Both the position numbers and the translations under genes were made by a program. 64,000 bases of DNA from Ceratobasidium sp. AG-K (Eukaryota; Basidiomycota; Agaricomycetes; Cantharellales; Ceratobasidiaceae). Location of the stretch: assembly GCA_037039685.1 (NCBI GenBank), contig JAWNGF010000002.1, positions 6,572,001 to 6,636,000 of the forward strand, read 5' to 3'. Positions within the stretch are counted from its first letter, which is position 1, and the number at the start of each line of letters is the position of its first letter. Positions 14,947-24,000 of the stretch are shown here, piece by piece. Below the pieces are notes generated by a model. It was not told the DNA's origin. It did no database searches and saw only the letters and a list, made by a program, of their open reading frames with translations.

Positions 14947-15437
14947 TGTCGCAACCTGCTAAGTAGTAGAGTTGACAACTGCTAATTGCCTTGTTGACTG
15001 TGAGCAATAAGTCTAAGTAGACTAAATCGCTAAGGGAAATCGCTAGCTTCTAAGTAGAAGTCCTAGCTCCAAATCCCAAGTGGCTGCTGTAGTGGCTAAG
15101 TAGCCAAGTGCCTCTGATCACACACTGCAGGGAGAGTTGACGAGGCGAAGCAAGCTGGGGGTGACCATGCTTGCAAGCCAGTATATATAGGCAAGAGGCG
15201 AGCAAGTCATACAAGGTATATGAGTCACAAGCCTGAGTCAGAGTCCAAGTCATAAAGGGGGCTGCTCAGGCCAGCCAAATAGAAAACAGCATGAGTCATA
15301 TGACTCATGGTGACATGTCATCCATACACCTCACTAAGCGAGGGAGAGGGCACATCTAAACAGAAGAGGCACCTAAGGCGCTGATACAAGCCACGAGTCC
15401 GCAGAAAGAGAGACAGAGGGCGGGACAGGTCATGACA
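14947..15437 (-). repeat. 3' LTR of element A
   Basis: 491 bp, TGTCG...GACA, the same length as 47618-48108. Compared with that copy it differs mostly by C/T and G/A changes, often at CpG positions. It contains the TATATATA box and several TGAGTCA/TGACTCA sites. In this copy the self-primer match has one mismatch (GCGAAGCAAGCT). Confidence 0.93.
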
Positions 15438-15452
15438 TTGCCCCCCCTCATA
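15438..15452 (-). promoter_or_regulatory. Polypurine tract of element A
   Basis: On the minus strand a GAGGGGGGGCAA run directly precedes the 3' LTR. This is the expected place and composition for the plus-strand DNA primer of an LTR element. Confidence 0.7.
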
Positions 15453-15477
15453 GGGCCAGGTAGTGGAGTGCCTGGGC

Positions 15478-16532
15478 CTATTTGCGGGTGACCCATTCCT
15501 TCAATTCCAGCCAGCCAACCCGCTCCGCAAGGTTGCGCATGTCCGATTTGAGGACCTCATTCATGCGGTCCCACTTCTCCTGGTAGAGCCGGTCCAGTTC
15601 TTCCTGGTGTTGTTGCTGGAGGCGCTCGAGCTCTTGCTGCTCCCGGAGTGCCCACTGTTCTTGTCGGTGGTTTAGCCACTTGTTGAGTTGGTCGACCGTC
15701 CAGGATCCACACTGGACAAGGCGGTAGGCCTCCAAGATGTTTGCGTCGCAAGGCATGCAGTCGGCGGGCGGGTGGGGCTCGAGGTTGGCAATTGCCTGCC
15801 CAACATTGGCAATGAGGGCCTCGATGTTTTCCTGGGCCCTGTCCCATGTTGCGTTCCATTCCTGCTTGACACGCTTGGCGTCCTTGTCGGTGATAGGAGG
15901 GGGGGGGGGGGATGTTGACCGCTTCCTCCTTGATTTTGCCTGGCTCCATTGGCTGGTCAGCCATGTCGACTTGACTGCTTCTGTTGGCGCAAGGGGTGGG
16001 CCAACCGCTAGTGAAGTTGTAGGAGCAATCACTCCACCAGATTCTGTTGTTGTCAACGTGCCCACCATTGGCCAATGCAAGGCAGGGGTCGGTTTCTCGC
16101 TTGAACCACTTGTCTCCTTCCCACTTGTAGCCAGTGTCCCTATTCCAGGCATCGGTGCTCTTGGTGACAACGTCGCGGACGGTGAGTCCAATGCAGCCAC
16201 GGCAGTGGTAATACTTGCTGCGGCCAATGTTGGTTGGGTCCAAGGGCCGGGCGTCGGGGTGGCTAACCCAGAGCAGGGAGCTGAGTTGGGGGTGGATGAG
16301 GGACTTGCGTTCTTTGTCCCATTTGAGGTTGCCACGCTTGGCAAGGGGGATGTAGCCAAGGTGGACCCCAGGCTTGAGGTTACTGGCCAGTTTCCTGGCC
16401 TCCTTGAGGGACCAGGGCGCTGTGGCCCTGCAGTTGATGGCAAATTCGCTGGGTCCTCCAGCCATGATGGCCTTGCCATAGGCAGCGCTAAGCCTGTAGG
16501 AGGCAAGGCGGGCCGCAGAGTTGGCGTTGTTG
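15478..16532 (-). pseudogene. Element A ORF3, most of it; split by element B and shifted at a poly-C run
   Basis: ORF3 starts at 41364 (MAPIRS, six codons) and continues here after the B insertion. The first part (16532 to about 15912) encodes a protein rich in Trp, Cys and Tyr with a KYYHCRGCIGLTVRDV segment and an RETDPCLALANGGHVDNNRIW-like core. At a run of about 14 C (minus strand, about 15898-15911) the open frame changes. The rest, in another frame, is a helical coiled-coil tail (about 15890-15478, ITDKDAKRVKQEWN ... WVTRK, stop 15478-15480). The run probably gained or lost a base. It sits where env-like or accessory ORFs occur, downstream of pol. Pol itself has no stop before this region in its own frame, so a pol extension is the alternative. 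Function is unknown. Confidence 0.6.
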
Positions 16533-16537
16533 GAGCG
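16533..16537. repeat. Target-site duplication of element B, left copy (GAGCG)
   Basis: GAGCG precedes LTR1 of B and recurs at 41348-41352 directly after LTR3. The whole three-LTR array therefore behaves as one insertion. Confidence 0.92.
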
Positions 16538-16746
16538 TGTTATGGATACTGACATTCTGTCATAGGAATAACATACTGAAATCCAAACCTATGCTTGTGG
16601 CGACTTTTCTGCTTGTTTGCATGTATGCAGTTTTGTAACTGTCTTTACTCCCTCTTGAACGCTACTTTTGTGCTACTTCTTTATGTCGAAATGTAGTACT
16701 CTCTAGTAGCTTCAATTCACTGTCCTTTGCGTCTCTATATGCGGGG

Positions 16747-16974
16747 ATTTCATAAAGATATGAAATGTCTAAGTTTATTGTCTTTGGCGCTTAGGGAGAG
16801 ATACATTGTTATACTTGTATCTCCACCAATACTGATCCGTTCGCTTAGCTTGAACTTGCGACTGACTCGCAAGCTTCGAATTCAGCCGATCGCACTTGTT
16901 TCATGTGAATTGACCGGCTATTTCCCGCGATATGTCTCGTGGCTTGTCAAGGTGCTGAAATGACTCATTTCAGC
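16747..16974 (+). promoter_or_regulatory. Cluster of palindromes with a TGACTCA core in the LTR of element B
   Basis: Perfect inverted stems lie at 16747-16754/16759-16766, 16798-16805/16816-16823, 16855-16861/16867-16873 and 16954-16963/16965-16974. The last is a 21-bp palindrome centred on TGACTCA, the known binding core of Gcn4/AP-1 bZIP factors. The cluster recurs in LTR2 and LTR3. Use as an enhancer is inference. Confidence 0.55.
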
Positions 16975-17203
16975 AGCCACCAGATCTTGAGAGCTGCATA
17001 GCTTGTAGATAGTGATTTAGTATAGTTACTTGACTGGAGCAATTAGTTAGATGACTCATAATATATGTTCCAGCCAACCAAAGCACTCTGACTCCATGAA
17101 TGCTAGTCATCAAGGCATCAGTGTTCATCCACCCCTCCTATCATTGGTAGATGCCCCCAATGATAGCCACAACCAGATGACTAGTGTTCTGAGGCCTCTA
17201 GGG

Positions 17204-17210
17204 TATAAAT
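17204..17210 (+). promoter_or_regulatory. TATA box in the LTR of element B
   Basis: TATAAAT lies about 580 bp before the gag ATG (17788) and after the palindrome cluster. Identical copies occur in LTR2 and LTR3. Confidence 0.6.
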
Positions 17211-17708
17211 ACATGCCCTCTAAGAGCCCTCCATCCTCACCTCACTCTACATCTGTTGTGCTTTGGCTTGGCTGTGTGATTTTCCCCATTATTGTTGTGT
17301 GCCTCAAACAGTATTTGTTAGCCTAAAGAAAAGGATCTCCTGAGTACCTATTATAGAGGAAAGGTTGCAGACGTCTTATAGTGCTTTTACAAGTAAGAAC
17401 AAGGAAGGCATTTAGGGAATAGCCTAAGATTAGTACATACTTAGTTCATTGCAACTAGGAGTGTGAAACAGTGACATTTAATAGCTAAGGGAACCTGAGC
17501 TCAGTACTCCTGCTCTTTCTATTACTAGTGTACATACACTCTACAGTAGGAAAGCTTAGTATCAATTCCATTAAGTGTGCAACTAGATTGCTTACTTACT
17601 GAGAGCATCTCAGACTACTGAGACATTACTTTATATTGTTCCACTGTGTGTATTCTGTAGTTATATCACTTGTACATACAAGTAGCTGCAACTCTCAGAT
17701 ATATAACA

Positions 17709-17725
17709 TTGGTGAAGCGACCCAG
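17709..17725 (+). promoter_or_regulatory. Primer-binding site of element B
   Basis: Directly after LTR1, one T is followed by TGGTGAAGCGACCC. The TGG can pair with the CCA end of a tRNA. I did not assign the tRNA. The same site follows LTR2 at 29527. Confidence 0.65.
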
Positions 17726-17787
17726 GTAGTAATCTTTGTTGCTACATATATTGGATTACTACCCAACACCTATACTGTGCTTAAGAG

Positions 17788-20700
17788 ATGTCTAGTTCTA
17801 ATTCTAGCACCTCCTTACATGAATCTAGGACTGTTGCTGCTGAAGAGGAGGTTACTCCTCTAGACTCAGTGTCACAACAAGGACCTAGAACCCCTACTGC
17901 TGGACCCTCCTATCTTCCTCAAAGAAATAGGTGGTCAGCCCATGATGCTCAGTCTGATTGGAGTCTTAACTGGCAAGAGATTGAAGCTGATGAGGACTAC
18001 ATGTACTCATTAATGCCCTATCTGCCTATGGCCTCCACCTCATTTACTGCACTATCTGAGTCTGATAGAAGGAGACTTATATATACTCCTGCTACTGCTC
18101 AACTCACTAATACTGTGCGCCAGTATAGTGATATTAATGATAGAAGGAAGCTAGCTAGGGCTATTGGCTGGAAGATTTATTCTAAAAGTCCAATTCCTCA
18201 TGAGCATAACATCTATCTATCAATTCAAGGAAGAAAATGGGCAGCCTCTTATCTTCAGACTCTGGATACCTTTTGTGTATTTGCTCCTAAATGGATACAC
18301 AACCCTTCTCAAGATGTAGTTATGGATTTTAATCATACACTACATGGATCTTTTAAAAGAGATCTGAAGGTTCTGTATAGGCAGCACTGTCAAAGGGAGA
18401 TTCCAGAAGATGAAGTGGACCATCCTGAAGTTCCTTCCTACCCTGCAACAGAGACTTACACTACATTCAATAAAGCTCAGCATGAAATAGCTGCTGTAGT
18501 TTATAGGGATGAAGTGGAGCGCTTTTTGGCCTACATTTACAGGGAATTAAGAAGGAATGAGGATAAAGGTAAGAGCAAAGCTATTCAAGGTCATATGGAA
18601 ACTGTGTTGTCACATAATTCCACAGACTTTGACCAGTTCCCCATATATGCTCCTAGAGCTAGAGAAGCTGCTGAAGCAGTAGTTACTAATCCTAACCCCC
18701 TTGCTCTCAGGCAAGAGTCTGAAGATCCAGTAACTACTATGACACCTTCTCTGGTTCCAAGGTATTACCATAGGCGCAAATCTGGTGCTTTCGGTTTTAT
18801 CAAGACTAGGTCTAATAGTCCTGAAGACAATGAGATTAGAAAAAGTCCCATACCAATGGTTACTCCCCTCAGGAGTACTCCATTTGTTGGAGGAGCTCAG
18901 TTTACACCTGGGCTAATGCAACAACTTGGTCAATCTTCTAATCCTCAAGTTTCAGTACTAGGCCCTGCTACTAATACTGCATTTGGCCTACCTGGAAATA
19001 GTACTACTGGAATAGGTCCTAGAAAATCAGGAATGGTTTCCCAACCATTGAGCTTTTCCTTCTTCAATAAGGATTCCATGAAACCTATTGAGGAAGAAAC
19101 AATACCTGAGACTCCTAGTAGACCTAAAGTTGGATCAGGAAGAGTGATGGGAAGAAGGCTCTCCAATATGATAGGAGGTACTCTGTCTTCTCCTCCACCT
19201 GCTTTAACCCAACCTCCTACTGTAGTAGTTTCTCAATTAGGACCCAAAGTTAGTAGTATACTACAACCTACTAATACTCAGCCTAGTGTTGCACCTGTGG
19301 AAGTAACTGCTGCACCTGTTGTAGTTGATCCTTACTCTAATAATACTCTTAGAAGGCCTAGACATAGGTCCAGAGCTCCCTTGGAGGAAGGAGAAACTGC
19401 TGAGATTCTTCAGCCATCTCCCATAAGGTACAATCAATATGGACATATAGAAAGGTTGAATCAACATGCTACTGGCATGATTGCCACCAAACAACCAGAC
19501 CTTAAGGATGGTAAAGACCTAAGTAACCATGAAGGAAGTCAGAGAACTCCTCCTGATCAACCTAGGAATCCACCCTATTGGCACCATGGTGGACCACCTG
19601 GAGCTGGTCCTTCTGATCAAGGAGGAAACCCAGGCAATGGTGGTTCAGGCAATGGTGACCCATATGGTCCCCCTGGAGGTAATGGTGGTCCCCCTGGAGG
19701 TAATGGTGGTCCTCCTGGAGGCAATGGTAGTCTCCCTAATGGGAATGGTGGTCCTCCAATTCCTCCAATTCCTCCACAGGGTAGACAAGGTGGTGGTCCT
19801 CCTGGTCCCCCTGGTCCTCCTGGTGGTGGGAATTACTACTATCTAGTAGGTCCTCCTGGTCCCCCTGGACCTCCAGGACCTGCAGGAACAGCTCCCAGGC
19901 TTACTAGACCACATTTTGATTCGCGTCTCAAAATAGAACAGGTGGTACCCAAATACTATGGTGGTGCAGAAGAGCTGATGGAATGGATCACTCAATTGGA
20001 CCATGTAGTAAGGAGACACCCAGATCTCTTGGGAGAACTGGGTTATGTAGTACCACTAAGGTTTGAGAAGGATGCCAAAATATGGTTTAATGCACTAGAT
20101 CCTGCTTGGCAGCAATATATGATGCAGGACTGGCGCCTTATGAAGGAAAATATGGCTAGATACTTCTGGAACCCCCATTGGCTCAACAAGTTGAGATCTA
20201 AAGCTCATCAGGCCAAGTATAGGGAACCAGGTAAAGATACTGAGTCAGAAACTCCTTCACAGTATATCATGCGCAAGAAAGACCTTCTTGATGCAGCATA
20301 TACTTTCACAGATCCAGAAGCTATTGAGGAAGTGCTTAGAGGAGCTCCCCAGCAATGGAAAACTCTGCTCAGCACTGCAACTCTTGTTACATGGATGGAC
20401 TTCATGTTCAAAGTCAAGGAGATTGAAGAACTGCTACAGGACTTCAAACACTCCAAATCTGACTCATACAAGAGTTCTGACTTCAACAAAGCTTTTGAGA
20501 CTTGGAGGCATGAAAGGAGAGAAAAGAAGAAGGAGAAAAAGAAAGCTAGAGTACATGCTGTGAATACTCCCAGCTCTGGGAAGAAACCTCATGTGCCTAA
20601 CTACTCTCCTGATGACAAGAATGTGTCTAAAGTCACTCCTGCCTCCCAAGGAAAGCGCCCTTGCTGGCACTGTGGTAGTGGTAATCACTGGGATAACCAC

Positions 20701-20865
20701 TGCAAATATGCCAGGAAGAATGCCACTAAGGCTAGGGTGCACTTTGCTAGTATTGAAGGTGATGAGCTTAGAGAACAAGAGGAGTATGAAGCAGCTGAAG
20801 CAGGTTTTAGTAGCAGTTCTGAATCATCAGAAGAGGATGATGAGTCTGACTCTGAGGATTTTTAG
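17788..20865 (+). CDS. gag: Gag of element B, copy 1
   Basis: 1025 aa, very long for a Ty3/gypsy Gag. Residues 1 to about 600 have no recognised domain; the first 300 look folded and the next 300 are Ser/Pro/Thr-rich. A collagen-like Gly-Pro-Pro/Gly-Asn region follows (about 600-700). Then comes a retrotransposon-Gag helical domain (about 710-860), a basic linker, one zinc knuckle CWHCGSGNHWDNHC (about 955-968) and an acidic Ser/Glu tail. The product packages element RNA in cytoplasmic particles. The stop at 20863-20865 sits in GGATTTTTAG. Pol is open in the -1 frame from 20823, which fits slippage on the T run. The sequence appears identical to the second copy. Confidence 0.93.
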   Translation: MSSSNSSTSLHESRTVAAEEEVTPLDSVSQQGPRTPTAGPSYLPQRNRWSAHDAQSDWSLNWQEIEADEDYMYSLMPYLPMASTSFTALSESDRRRLIYTPATAQLTNTVRQYSDINDRRKLARAIGWKIYSKSPIPHEHNIYLSIQGRKWAASYLQTLDTFCVFAPKWIHNPSQDVVMDFNHTLHGSFKRDLKVLYRQHCQREIPEDEVDHPEVPSYPATETYTTFNKAQHEIAAVVYRDEVERFLAYIYRELRRNEDKGKSKAIQGHMETVLSHNSTDFDQFPIYAPRAREAAEAVVTNPNPLALRQESEDPVTTMTPSLVPRYYHRRKSGAFGFIKTRSNSPEDNEIRKSPIPMVTPLRSTPFVGGAQFTPGLMQQLGQSSNPQVSVLGPATNTAFGLPGNSTTGIGPRKSGMVSQPLSFSFFNKDSMKPIEEETIPETPSRPKVGSGRVMGRRLSNMIGGTLSSPPPALTQPPTVVVSQLGPKVSSILQPTNTQPSVAPVEVTAAPVVVDPYSNNTLRRPRHRSRAPLEEGETAEILQPSPIRYNQYGHIERLNQHATGMIATKQPDLKDGKDLSNHEGSQRTPPDQPRNPPYWHHGGPPGAGPSDQGGNPGNGGSGNGDPYGPPGGNGGPPGGNGGPPGGNGSLPNGNGGPPIPPIPPQGRQGGGPPGPPGPPGGGNYYYLVGPPGPPGPPGPAGTAPRLTRPHFDSRLKIEQVVPKYYGGAEELMEWITQLDHVVRRHPDLLGELGYVVPLRFEKDAKIWFNALDPAWQQYMMQDWRLMKENMARYFWNPHWLNKLRSKAHQAKYREPGKDTESETPSQYIMRKKDLLDAAYTFTDPEAIEEVLRGAPQQWKTLLSTATLVTWMDFMFKVKEIEELLQDFKHSKSDSYKSSDFNKAFETWRHERREKKKEKKKARVHAVNTPSSGKKPHVPNYSPDDKNVSKVTPASQGKRPCWHCGSGNHWDNHCKYARKNATKARVHFASIEGDELREQEEYEAAEAGFSSSSESSEEDDESDSEDF
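20857..20865 (+). promoter_or_regulatory. Probable -1 frameshift site between gag and pol of element B
   Basis: The gag codons are GAT TTT TAG. A tRNA on TTT can slip back one base and still pair with TTT, after which the pol frame continues TTA GAA CTG. The pol frame is open from the preceding stop at 20820-20822, giving a 43-nt overlap window. The same site in copy 2 is at 32675-32683. Confidence 0.55.
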
Positions 20866-21011
20866 AACTGTCCCAGGCAGCTCTGGTTGTTTCAAACCCT
20901 GAAACAAGTGCAGAGAACCTAGGGACAACTACTAATGGCTCAGAGACTGCAACTAACTTCAATGCTGCAGCTAATACTGAATCTCTAAGATCAAAGTATA
21001 CTACAGTAGTG

Positions 21012-24000
21012 ATGCCTCCCAAATCTAAGGTATTCTCCACCAAGGCTAGCTCCCAATTGTCCAAAATAGTCCTTCAAAAGACTATGGCCAGACCTCCTGG
21101 AACATCTTTCCTAGGAGCTTCTGCTACCACTGTCCTTGCAAGACTAGGTGGACCTCAAGAAGAGGAATTACCATTGACTGTGGATACAGGTTCTGATATC
21201 ACACTAGTCAATAAGGATTTCCTCAGCACTCTAAAGGTCCAACCAAAGATCAAGGTGGGGCAGAATGTCCAGTTAATCCAAGTAACAGGAAAGTCAAGGA
21301 TTAATGGTTACATTGTGATGCCAATAATCTTTGAGACTCCTGAGGGTCCTGTAGAAATGACAGTAGAAGCCTATGTAGTTCCTAAGATGAACACAAGATT
21401 CCTTCTAGGTAATGACTTTGCAGCTCAATTCAAGTTGTCTATTGATAGAAGTGACCCTAAGGTAACCTACCTTAAGCTGGGAAACTCTGGAAGGCAAATT
21501 GAAGCTCAAGAGTCAGTTACCAACCCAAGAACTGATGATGCTGGCAATGTCTTCAGTGTGCAGGTTGAACCAACATCTGAGGACAACTCCTCTTCCAAGG
21601 CTTCAAAAACCAAAGGGAGGAGGTCAAGCAAGGAATTACCATACTCTTCAGATTTTCAGTTAGTACACCTAGCTCAGAATGTCATTCTGGAACCTGAGAG
21701 CATGACCAAGGTACCCATCCAAGTGGATTGGATACAAGACTTGAATGAAGGATTCATAGAACAGTTGGAATACTCTAAGAATGGCAATGAAGATAGACAG
21801 AAATGTGGTATCACCAATTGCATCATTTCTAGAGATACTACACATGTTCAAATGATGAATTTATCCAAAGTTGCAGTCAATCTCACTCAAGGAGATGTAA
21901 TAGGACACTTATATGATCCCAACCAATACCTAGATCACTCTGAGAACCTTTCTGAAAGTGATCTAGCAAAAGGGATTGTGAAGTGCAACCTAATCAAAGC
22001 CCACTTGTCTGAAATGCCACTTCCCACGCCTACTGAGGAAGAGATATTGCTATCTCAACCTGTGGAAGGAGGTCCAAAGACTAGTGAGTTACCTGACCCA
22101 GACCATATCAAGAAGGACCAATTGTTATCTGAAATACACTTTGGAGAAAATCTAACTCTAGATCAAAAGAAGAAATTAGAGCAATTGGTACTGAAACACT
22201 TCATGGCATTTGGTCTGGATGGGAGATTAGGAACCTATCCTGCTGAAGTAGAGATTAAGCTGGTACCAGGTGCAAAGGAAATATCTTTAGCTCCTTATTC
22301 TGCCTCCCCTGCAAAAAGGGAAGTCATTGACAAGCAAGTCAAGGAATGGTTAAGGCTGGGAGTAATCCAACCTTCCAAGAGTCCTTGGGGTTTTCCAGTA
22401 CTAATAGTGTTTAGGAATGGTAAAGCCAGGCTTTGCATTGACTACAGAGAACTGAATAAGATTGCTGTACCTGATCAATTCCCTTTGCCAAGGCAAACTG
22501 ACATCCTCCATACTCTGGAAGGATCTCAGTACCTTACCACACTAGATGCTCTAGCTGGATTTACTCAGTTAAGTATCAAACCTGAAGACAGACCTAAAAC
22601 AGCCTTCAGAATACATGATGGACTATTTGAGTTCACTAGGCTACCTTTTGGGTTCAGAAATGGACCTGCTGTGTTTCAAAGGGTAATGAGTGATGTACTA
22701 GCCCCATTTCTGTGGATCTTTGCATTGGTCTATATAGATGACATTGTAGTATTCAGCAAAACTTTTGAAGATCATTACAAACATCTGGATTTAGTGTTTG
22801 GAGCCATAGCAGCTGCTGGAATCACCTTGTCACCCATTAAATGCTTCATAGCCTACCAGTCACTTATATTACTGGGGCAAAAGGTATCCAGACTTGGTCT
22901 CTCCACTCACAAACAGAAAGTGGATGCTATAATCCAACTGGAAGCACCTAAGGACAAAGCTACCTTGCGCACATTCTTAGGTATGACTGGTTATTTTTCC
23001 AGTTATATTCCATTCTATGCTTGGATCATTGCACCCCTACTACCCTTGTTAAAGAAGGATGCTGAGTGGAAATGGGATGAATTGAAGCAAAATGCATTTG
23101 AACTAGCTAAAACAGCTCTTGTTTCAGCTCCTGTAATGGCTTATCCTATACCAGGACTGCCCTACAGAGTATATACAGATGCCTGTGACTTTGGTTTAGG
23201 TGCTATCTTGCAACAAGTACAACCCATGCTGATCAAGGACCTCAAAGGTACCAAGCTATATGAAAGGCTGAGGAAAGACTATGATTTAGGAAAGGATGTA
23301 CCACTTTTGGTGATCCCTGACTCCAAGCAAAAGGACAACCTGACTGGGGGGGATGAGAATGAGGATTCTGAAAGTTTTGTAATCCATGATAAGTGGGCTA
23401 AAAACTTTGAAGACACCATAGTCCATGTAGAAAGAGTCATTGCCTACTGGTCTAGAATTCTTATCCCTGCAGAGAGGAACTATTCACCCACTGAGAGAGA
23501 AGCTTTGGCCCTCAAGGAAGGACTTATTAAGTTCCAACCTTACATTGAAGGGACTAAGTTTCTAGCAATCACAGATCATGCTGCCCTTACTTGGAGTAGA
23601 ACCTTCCAGAATGTGAATACTAGGCTTCTGAGATGGGGCCTTACCTTTGCTGCCTATCCAGGCATGAAAATCATTCACAGAGCTGGAAGAGTACACTCTA
23701 ATGTAGATCCTGTGTCCAGACTAAGGCGCAGAATACCACTACAAGATGGCCCTGTTGCAGATGATAGTACACCACTTGTACTGAGTACAGATGAGGATCC
23801 CATAAAGAACCTTTATAAGGAACTTGGGGAGAGGTTTGAAGAAAAACTGCTAGCTAATGTAAAAAGGTGCTTGTCCATTCCTGGAGGTGTTACAATACCC
23901 CTTGAGAATGATTTCAGTACTAATGCACTGGCTTTTCAGACAAATTCAAGGCACTACTTAACTGTGAGTATCAGTAAAGAGGAATTAGAGCACTTTATGC

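Larger units (their letters stand above)
16538..17708 (+). repeat. LTR1 of element B (5' LTR)
   Basis: It runs TGTTATGG...TATAACA, 1171 bp. U3 has a CpG-containing block (about 16580-16950) with four short perfect palindromes, two ATGACTCAT sites (16960-16968, 17051-17059) and a TATAAAT box at 17204-17210. Transcription should start near 17235. The remainder is nearly free of CpG. Confidence 0.95.

Noticed and set aside
15737..16552. Plus-strand 271-codon ORF
   Set aside because: It is antisense to ORF3 of element A, which continues the element's coding strand and has protein-like composition.
16538..17708. Three independent insertions of element B
   Set aside because: Only one GAGCG duplication flanks the array and none surrounds LTR2, so a tandem structure is the simpler reading.
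19600..19890. Collagen gene
   Set aside because: The Gly-Pro-Pro repeats are an in-frame part of the Gag protein of element B.
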